Assembly (NCBI GenBank): GCA_030522415.1
Contig: CM060107.1
Location: forward strand, 9,196,770 to 9,260,769
Direction: 5' to 3'
Length of the DNA stretch: 64,000 bases
DNA from: Channallabes apus
Lineage: Eukaryota; Chordata; Actinopteri; Siluriformes; Clariidae
Shown: positions 58,191 to 64,000 of the stretch, one piece after another
How the letters are laid out: every line of letters starts with the position of its first letter
Numbering within the stretch: the stretch's first letter is position 1
Translations under genes and position numbers: made by a program
The notes under the pieces: model-generated
Seen by the model: the letters and a program-made list of their open reading frames with translations, nothing else
Database searches by the model: none
Told to the model about the DNA's origin: nothing

Positions 58191-58920
58191 GTTTGATCAT
58201 ACACATAAGTGTAGTACATCATTTGAATCTGTAAAGGGTCTACTTTTATTCATGTATACTCACAATATCCACAAAACTTTTGTAAAATAAACAAAATAAA
58301 CAGGGTGCACTTTCAGCCGTCTCAGTCTCCGCAAAAATCTTTTTGAAACACGCCACTAAAATTAACTGAAACTCCGCGAATACTGCAGAGACAGACATGA
58401 GAAATATATCTATAGAAAGCTTAAAGGGTCTACTTTTAAATGATGCAAGTCACATATATTCTCCGTTTATGTAATCCATATGAAACCAAGGAGAGGCACA
58501 GAATTTGTGTTGCACTTCATTATCTGCTAATGACCCGAGGCAGGACACGCCCACACGCCATTCACACGGAAAACAGTCCGGGTACTTTACATACAAGGAC
58601 ACGCCCCCCCCCCACCCCCCGGACACCGACACGAAAACGCACACACACACACACAAAGACCGGTTAGAAAACATAGAGTTTACACACAGGTTCAGTGAGT
58701 TTTTCTGCATGTTTGGAAGATGGCACGTGCTACACAGCCAAGGAAGCTCTTCAGAATGTTCAGAAACACCAGTGGGAGGAGTTTACATTTACCTCAGAAG
58801 AAGACTGTGATTTTGAAGAGAGAACAGATCCAGCAGAGGACATTCAAGCAAGCTGCTATGACAATGGGTTATTAAATGTTATATAACTCTTATTCTGATC
58901 ATATTAAACTAATATTATAT

Positions 58921-58980
58921 TTTCCTCACTTCAGCTAGCTCTTGTCAGCTTGTCCTCACTTCAGCTAGCTCTTGTCAGCT
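58921..58980. repeat. Tandem 30-bp duplication
   Basis: TCCTCACTTCAGCTAGCTCT TGTCAGCTTG occurs twice head to tail. Confidence 0.9.
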
Positions 58981-59558
58981 TTTTCCATTGTTTAGATAAA
59001 TCATGCTAGCACAAACATGTCATTTCCCGGTGGCTTAGCTAATGTCTTATGGAGTTTACAGATGTTTATAAATGTTCGATTGTATTCCACCTCATTTTGG
59101 ATAGCTTTAGATTATGGTTGCTAATATATATTTGGCTCCGTTTTGGTTAGCTTATAACACTGCTATCGGTAATGTTATTTAGCACAAACAAGCTAGCTCC
59201 AGTTGCCTAAAATACTGCCTTCTGTAGCTAAGAGATGTTTATGAATATTTCTGTGGTGTAAATGTACAAATACCTGCTTAGGTGTAAATGTTTAGAATGT
59301 GTTAAAATATGTGTGTAAAGCATGTCCAGTGAATGGTGTTTGCTAATGTCTCAGGTGTAAATGTTTGAGATGCACTACATGCTCTGTGGTCCATCAACAG
59401 ATATTTGTCCATCCTATTGTCCATCAACACATACAGAAGGGCACAAAAATTTATCCACACTTTCACAATTGTTATCTATGGCCTTTTTTAAAACTCAAAT
59501 TGAATTATGGCAGCAGTGTGTAGTATTATCTTTCCTCTAAAAATGTCAGTTACAGTTG

Positions 59559-61149
59559 TATTCTTTTGCATGTTTGTCACACTTAAATGTTTCTGCTCAT
59601 CAAAAACCGTTAACTATTAGTCAAAGATAACATACTGTAATTGAACACAAAATGCAGTTTTTAAATGAAGGTTTACCTTATTAAGGGAGAAAAAAAACTC
59701 CAAATCTACATGTCCCTGTGTGAAAAAGTGATTGCCCCCCTGGTTAAAAAATAACTTAACTGTGGTTTATCACACCTGAGTTCAATTTCTGTAGTCACCC
59801 CCAGGCCTGATTTCTGCCACACCTGTTTCAATCAAGAAATCACTTACTGTAAATAGGCGCTACCTGACACAGAGAAGTAGACCAAAAGCACCTCAAAAGC
59901 TAGACATCATGCCAAGATCCAAAGAAATTCAGGAACAAATGAGAACAAAAATAATCGAGATCTATCAGTCTGGAAAAGGTTATAAAGCCATTTCTAAAGC
60001 TTTGGGACTCCAGCGAACCACATGAGAGCCATTATCCACAAATGGCAAAAACATGGAACAGTGGTGAACCTTCCCAGGAGTGGCCGGCCGACCAAAATTA
60101 CCCCAAGAGCGCAGAGACAACTCATCCGAGAGGCCACAAAAGACCCCAGGACAACATCTACAGAACTGCAGGCCTCACTTGACACAATTAAGGTCAGTGT
60201 TCACGACTCCACCATAAGAAAGAGACTGGGCAAAAACGGCCTGCATGGCAGATTTCCAAGGCGCAAACCACTTTTAAGCAAAAAGAACATTAAGGCTCGT
60301 CTCAATTTTGCTAAAAAACATCTCAATGATTGCCAAGACTTTTGGGAAAATACCTTGTGGACCGACAAGACAAATGTTGAACTTTTTGGAAGGTGCGTGT
60401 CCCGTTACATCTGGCGTAAAAGTAACACAGCATTTCAGAAAAAGAATATCATACCAACAGTAAAATATTGTCGTGGTAGTGTGATGGTCTGGGGTTGTTT
60501 TGCCGCTTCAGGACCTGGAAGGCTTGCTGTGATAGATGGAACCATGAATTCTACTGTCTACCAAAAAATCCTGAAGGAGAATGTCCGGGTATCTGTTCGT
60601 CAACTCAAGCTGAAGCAATCTTGGGTGCTGCAGCAGGACAATGACTCAAAACACACCAGCAAATCCACCTCTGAATGGCTGAAGAAAAACAAAATGAAGA
60701 CTTTGGAGTGGCCTAGTCAAAGTCCTGACCTGAATCCTATTGAGATGTTGTGGCATGACCTTAAAAAGGGGGTTCATGCTAGAAAACCCTCAAATAAAGC
60801 TGAATTACAACAATTCTGCAAAGATGAGTGGGCCAAAATTCCTCCAGAGCGCTGTAAAAGACTCGTTGCAAGTTATCGCAAACGCTTGATTGCAGTTATT
60901 GCTGCTAAGGGTGGCCCAACCAGTTATTAGGTTCAGGGGGCAATTACTTTTTCACTCAGGGCCATGTAGGTTTGGATTTTTTTTCTCCCTAAATAATAAA
61001 ACCACTCATTTAAAAACTGCATTTTGTGTTTACTTGTGTTATCTTTGACTAATAGTTAAATGTGTTTGATTATCAGAAACATTTTGTGTGACAAACATGC
61101 AAAAGAATAAGAAATCAGGAGGGGGGGCAAATAGTTTTTCACACCACTG
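59559..61149 (+). mobile_element. Tc1-type transposon, copy 2 (5' end truncated)
   Basis: Right end intact: CAAATAGTTTTTCACACCAC TG followed by TA. At the left, the outer about 45-50 bp of the inverted repeat are missing; similarity begins at ATTCTTTTGCATGTTTGTC. It cannot be excised normally. Flanking pieces ACAAAAATTTATCCACACTT (59446-59465) and AAGTGTGGATACATTTTTGG (61213-61232) are near reverse complements, suggesting that it landed in another small inverted-repeat element. Confidence 0.88.
59909..60930 (+). pseudogene. Tc1 transposase, copy 2 (single-base deletion)
   Basis: ATG at 59909 (MPRSKEIQEQMRTK). After ALGLQRTT a one-base deletion near 60020 (CACATGAG where copy 1 has CACAGTGAG) shifts the frame. 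From 60022 the rest is open for 302 codons to 60930. The catalytic motifs read WTDKTNVELF, QQDNDSKHTS and [10 protein letters not shown], so all three acidic residues remain. Copies 1 and 2 have different lesions. Confidence 0.92.
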
Positions 61150-61624
61150 TATGTCACCACCATTGATGCTGTCATGTGACCTACAGAAGACAGGTGTATA
61201 TTTTTCATATTGAAGTGTGGATACATTTTTGGGCCTCTCTTTATATATTGTGCGTCCATTTACTCTGAACAGTATAGGCTAACATTTTTTTTATTTATTT
61301 GTTTTTAGGAATGTGTCTGCATCACCCTTGCCTTCACCAGGACCTCACATATGGACCCTTGTATTTGTGAAGTTGATGGATTTGATTGATAATTATCTTT
61401 CATCCATTCTGCTTATACAGTAGACATTGTGAAGATGAGGATGAAATTACAACGTACCTTGACTACAAAGACATTTCCATGCTCTGCACCTGTGACTGCG
61501 TACAACCACACATGGGGGTTGATCTCTCTGATCAGCTATTATAGTACTACACTGCGCAGCACAAAACAATGAAGTAGTACAAAGATTTTTCTACACTTCT
61601 TGGAAATTGCTGCCACCAGTGCTT

Positions 61625-62667
61625 ACCCTGCATGTATGTTTTTTTTTTTTTTTTTTTTATCCCTGAATGTCCGTCTTTTTTCAGTTTTTATTTTGGTTTG
61701 CACCATTTTACCCTGAATGTTGTTTGCACTTATTGCACTTTTTTATTTTTGCATTTATTTTGAACTGTTCCTGTAATCCTGCAAGTGAATCTTAAGTTAT
61801 TCTAAATAAACCACAAACAAAGAAATATGTTTCTGTCCTCAAAATATTTTCTTGTAACACTTTCCTCTGTCCCATACCTGACTGAAAGGGGTAATGATAC
61901 AGCTCATTATGCAGGTCTTTGTCTTCTCTGGTGTGAATTACAGAATTATTCAAAGATATTAGTCGAACGAAGTTGTTACGAAGATGTTAGTCTACACGGC
62001 TTCATGGGGTGTGTGGTTTTTTCAGGGAGGATGAGCTCCCAGGAGAGAGATAGCTCGCAAGCGTCTCTTCAATCTGCGGCATCATCATATAAAACCACGA
62101 ATTTGCATCAATGACATTCGAATAAATCGATGTCAATAGCACAAAAATTTAATAGGTCTTATTCCATGAATGAGTTAACTCATCATGGAGGCCGCCAAAG
62201 AAGTGGAGAGACCATCGTTGAGGCCCCTCCCCCGGCCACCCGACCACCCGTCTAACTTTGGGCGCTTGAGGGATTTTTTTCCTTTTCACTCCTGCGGCCA
62301 GTCGAGGTGCAATTGTTCGACCGCATGTTTTTTTTGTTTTTTTGTTTTTTACTACTTCCGCGGAAGCCAGAGAGGAAGTCTCTTCTGCCCATTCACAAGA
62401 ATGCCGGAGCGTCCTTGAGAAATGGATGCTAAAGCTTTCTGATCCGGTGAGAGCGCGAGAGAAAGGGAGAATTCCGTCTCATGCACGTCTGCCAGATCAG
62501 CACGTGAACCCCAGGAATGCACCGCGGCTCGTGGTTACGTTTTATAGAATATTTAATTTATATCGCCTTCCGAAAGAAAATTGTCACACGGAGGCACGCT
62601 TCTCCTATCAAACCCTGCCATATTGGTGAGTTATCTAACACTTTCTTTTTTTTTTTTTTGTATATTT
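61625..62667. other. Unassigned stretch
   Basis: A poly-T patch (61638-61658), ATTCTAAATAAACC (possible poly(A) signal of the piggyBac remnant) and a GC-richer block 62180-62640 that ends with ATTGGTGAGTTATC, a splice-donor-like motif. Open frames in it (for example 61827-62114 and 62185-62418) match nothing I know. Confidence 0.35.
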
Positions 62668-63404
62668 TGTAACAGGTTCGACCCTATGTGCACGGGCGGC
62701 ACCATGAAACACGGACACGAGGCAAGGTCTTACAGGAAAAAGGGTAATTTATTCAGAAAAATGGGGAAGGAAAGGGTTAAAGGGGGGAGGATGGAAAGAA
62801 AGGGAAGGGAAGGTGATGCATGTGCAGGTCTGGTTGACAGTTGCCCCGCTGGCATGTGGACACAGGTAAGTGGTGAAGGTGGGCAGAGTGGCGACTTTGG
62901 AGCATGCGGAGGTAGCGCTTCTGCACGCTCCCATGACGGCGACCTCTCCCGCTTGGCTCTCTCAAGCCAAGACCAGCCCCTCCCAGCTCACTCTGGGCGC
63001 AGCCTCAGGCGGGAGTCTCTCCTGGACGTCCGTCAGCTGGACGGCTTTCCCAGCTGGGATCGTGGGCCCTAACGCAGTCCTCTCTGCGGCCTTTTCCACT
63101 TTGGCGGCAGGGATGCGAAGGCAGGTTCAACGCAGAAGTGAAGGTGCTGTCCTCTCACGGAGATCAAAGGGCGGCATTCCCCTTTTTAAAGTCTCTGGGG
63201 CGCATCACATTGCCCCGCTCGTGTGCCACTGTCTTTTAATGCATCCACCGCATAGAAAATCCAGCTTGCCAATAGTCAGGCCCCGAGCTACACTCCCCGC
63301 TGTGTTTTATAGCGCAGAGAGACGCCCGGGATCATTAAAGGCGATAGCTCACCAGCCGTGCCTGATTCCGCGGCCCTGCTCCTTCAAATACCAAAAGGGG
63401 GCCA
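62668..63404 (-). mobile_element. Possible LTR-like or DIRS-internal segment
   Basis: The minus strand has GCGCTATAAAACACAGCGGG (TATA-like) and the segment ends TGTTACA on that strand. It could be a solo LTR, but no target duplication is visible and no other copy exists in the window. An open frame at 62870-63409 is not recognised. Confidence 0.25.
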
Positions 63405-63683
63405 CCTAGTGAGCGAGGAGTGAGCGAGGATCGATAGTAATTTGGGCGCATGCCGTGACAATTTGCTTGCACACACATACGTGCAAAAACAATGCAGTCC
63501 TTGAAGACCTGAAGATGTTTCCGGTTCACTCCTATTTATAATCTGCAGGTGCACCTCATCAGGTGACGTTACCTGACCGAGGTTGTATAAGCCAAAATTT
63601 GGCGTGTTTGACATACACATGCTTCACAACCAGTGCACTCCAGTTTCACGGAGCATCGAGTGTGGCTTTTGAAAGGGAACTGG
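63405..63683 (-). repeat. DIRS-type terminal repeat, minus orientation
   Basis: Reading the minus strand: CCAGTTCCCTTTCAAAAGCC, TGGTTGTGAAGCATGTGTAT, GTCAAACACGCC, TCACCTGATGAGGTGCACCT, ATTATAAATAGGAGTGAACC. It is a diverged, inverted counterpart of the terminal repeat at 55085-55330. Confidence 0.7.
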
Positions 63684-64000
63684 AGTACCCGGAGGAAACC
63701 CACCAAGCATGGCAAGAGTCACCATGGTATTAATAAATAAATATTGCTATTTAATAAAAATAAAGAGGAAAATGTGGGCAATACTAAATGCCCCCATGAT
63801 TCAATAGTTTGTAAATCCATCCTTAGCAGCAGTAATTTGAAGTAATCATTTTCTCTATGACTTTATCAGTCTCTAACCTCATTGTGATGGAATTTCGCTC
63901 CATTCTTCTTTACAACATTGCTTCAGGTCATTGAGAGTATTTGGGCATTCACACTTATGCACAGATCTCTTAAGTGCCCCCATAGCATTTTTGGGTTGAG
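63684..64000. repeat. SINE-derived fragment and flank
   Basis: AGTACCCGGAGGAAACCCAC CAAGCATGG, then a (AATAAATA)n part and GTGGGCAATACTAAATGCCC, closely matching 54755-54870. After about 63815 no feature is supported. Confidence 0.6.

Larger units (their letters stand above)
55069..58200 (-). mobile_element. DIRS-like tyrosine-recombinase retrotransposon, decayed
   Basis: The left edge (55085-55330) is a DIRS-type inverted terminal repeat: CTGTAACCCTGTTCCCTGAA, GAAGCATGTGTGTATCAAAC, GTAAATAGGAGTGAACCGG. Rightwards on the minus strand lie remnants of tyrosine recombinase, RNase H and reverse transcriptase, the DIRS order. The RT is split by a MITE at 57388-58055. The gag end is not identified. 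Confidence 0.8.
58690..61620 (+). pseudogene. piggyBac-like transposase remnant split by a Tc1 insertion
   Basis: A short acidic stretch at 58695-58886 (FTFTSEEDCDFEERTDPAED) resembles the acidic N-terminus of piggyBac-type transposases. At about 61490-61610 translation gives HMGVDLSDQL and, after a stop, YYTAQHKTMK and YKDFSTLL. These match the piggyBac catalytic-region signature around the third Asp. The middle part of the gene is missing or unrecognisable. Stops occur in all frames, so it is dead. The link between the two pieces is inference. Confidence 0.6.

Noticed and set aside
61827..62114. A 95-codon plus-strand frame as a small gene
   Set aside because: No recognisable domain, no support for a start context, and it lies among transposon remnants.
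62185..63409. Several overlapping frames (62185-62418, 62581-63072, 62870-63409) as exons
   Set aside because: GC-rich sequence explains them; they overlap in different frames and resemble nothing known. A splice-donor-like GGTGAGTT at about 62625 is not sufficient.

Overview
The window looks like a piece of a fish (teleost) nuclear genome. It holds no recognisable host protein-coding gene but is packed with transposable elements typical of teleosts: sushi/Tf1-type Ty3 chromoviruses, DIRS-like elements, CR1/L2/Rex1-type LINEs, Tc1 transposons, piggyBac remnants, CACTG-ended elements and tRNA-derived SINEs. An ostariophysan (catfish- or carp-like) source is plausible from the repeat types, but that is inference.

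Layout. 1-3.2 kb is AT-rich sequence with SINE scraps. 3.2-9.6 kb has a SINE, an LTR-like stretch, a nearly intact LINE (about 4.08-7.48 kb) and a decayed Ty3 pol pseudogene. 11484-16630 is a young complete sushi-like chromovirus (minus strand; 378-bp LTRs with 1 difference; TSD ATCTG). 18-19.4 kb is a long-inverted-repeat DNA element with a nested SINE. 21.1-22.9 kb is a decayed Rex1/L2-like LINE. 25608-30020 is a complete non-autonomous LTR retroelement whose only ORF (about 1226 codons) encodes coiled-coil segments and hundreds of decapeptide repeats. 31.3-40 kb is a minus-strand LINE split by a second young chromovirus (32239-37739; 576-bp LTRs with 1 difference; TSD TTCAC). 42.5-45.9 kb is an inverted second copy of that LINE, split by a CACTG-ended element that itself carries a SINE and a solo LTR. 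47477-49079 is an older relative of the non-autonomous element (minus strand; TSD AGTGG). 52.6-54.2 kb is a Tc1 transposon. 55.07-58.2 kb is a DIRS-like element (RT, RNase H and tyrosine recombinase remnants) split by a MITE. 58.7-61.6 kb is a piggyBac remnant split by a second Tc1. 63.4-63.7 kb is another DIRS-type terminal repeat.

How the parts work together. All four full-length LTR elements show the layout of Tf1/sushi self-priming: a TATA box, about 28-31 nt downstream a short sequence at the presumed RNA 5' end, and its 9-11-nt complement starting 1-2 nt after the 5' LTR. The non-autonomous family shares this layout, the G-rich tract before the 3' LTR and the ...CATGACA LTR end with the chromoviruses, so it could be mobilised by their enzymes. 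The two non-autonomous copies share a conserved N-terminal block, a coiled-coil block, a PPPPGFEDS motif and a C-terminal KVEHWGG motif, while their 30-bp coding minisatellites differ in sequence. That family is the best candidate here for something undescribed.
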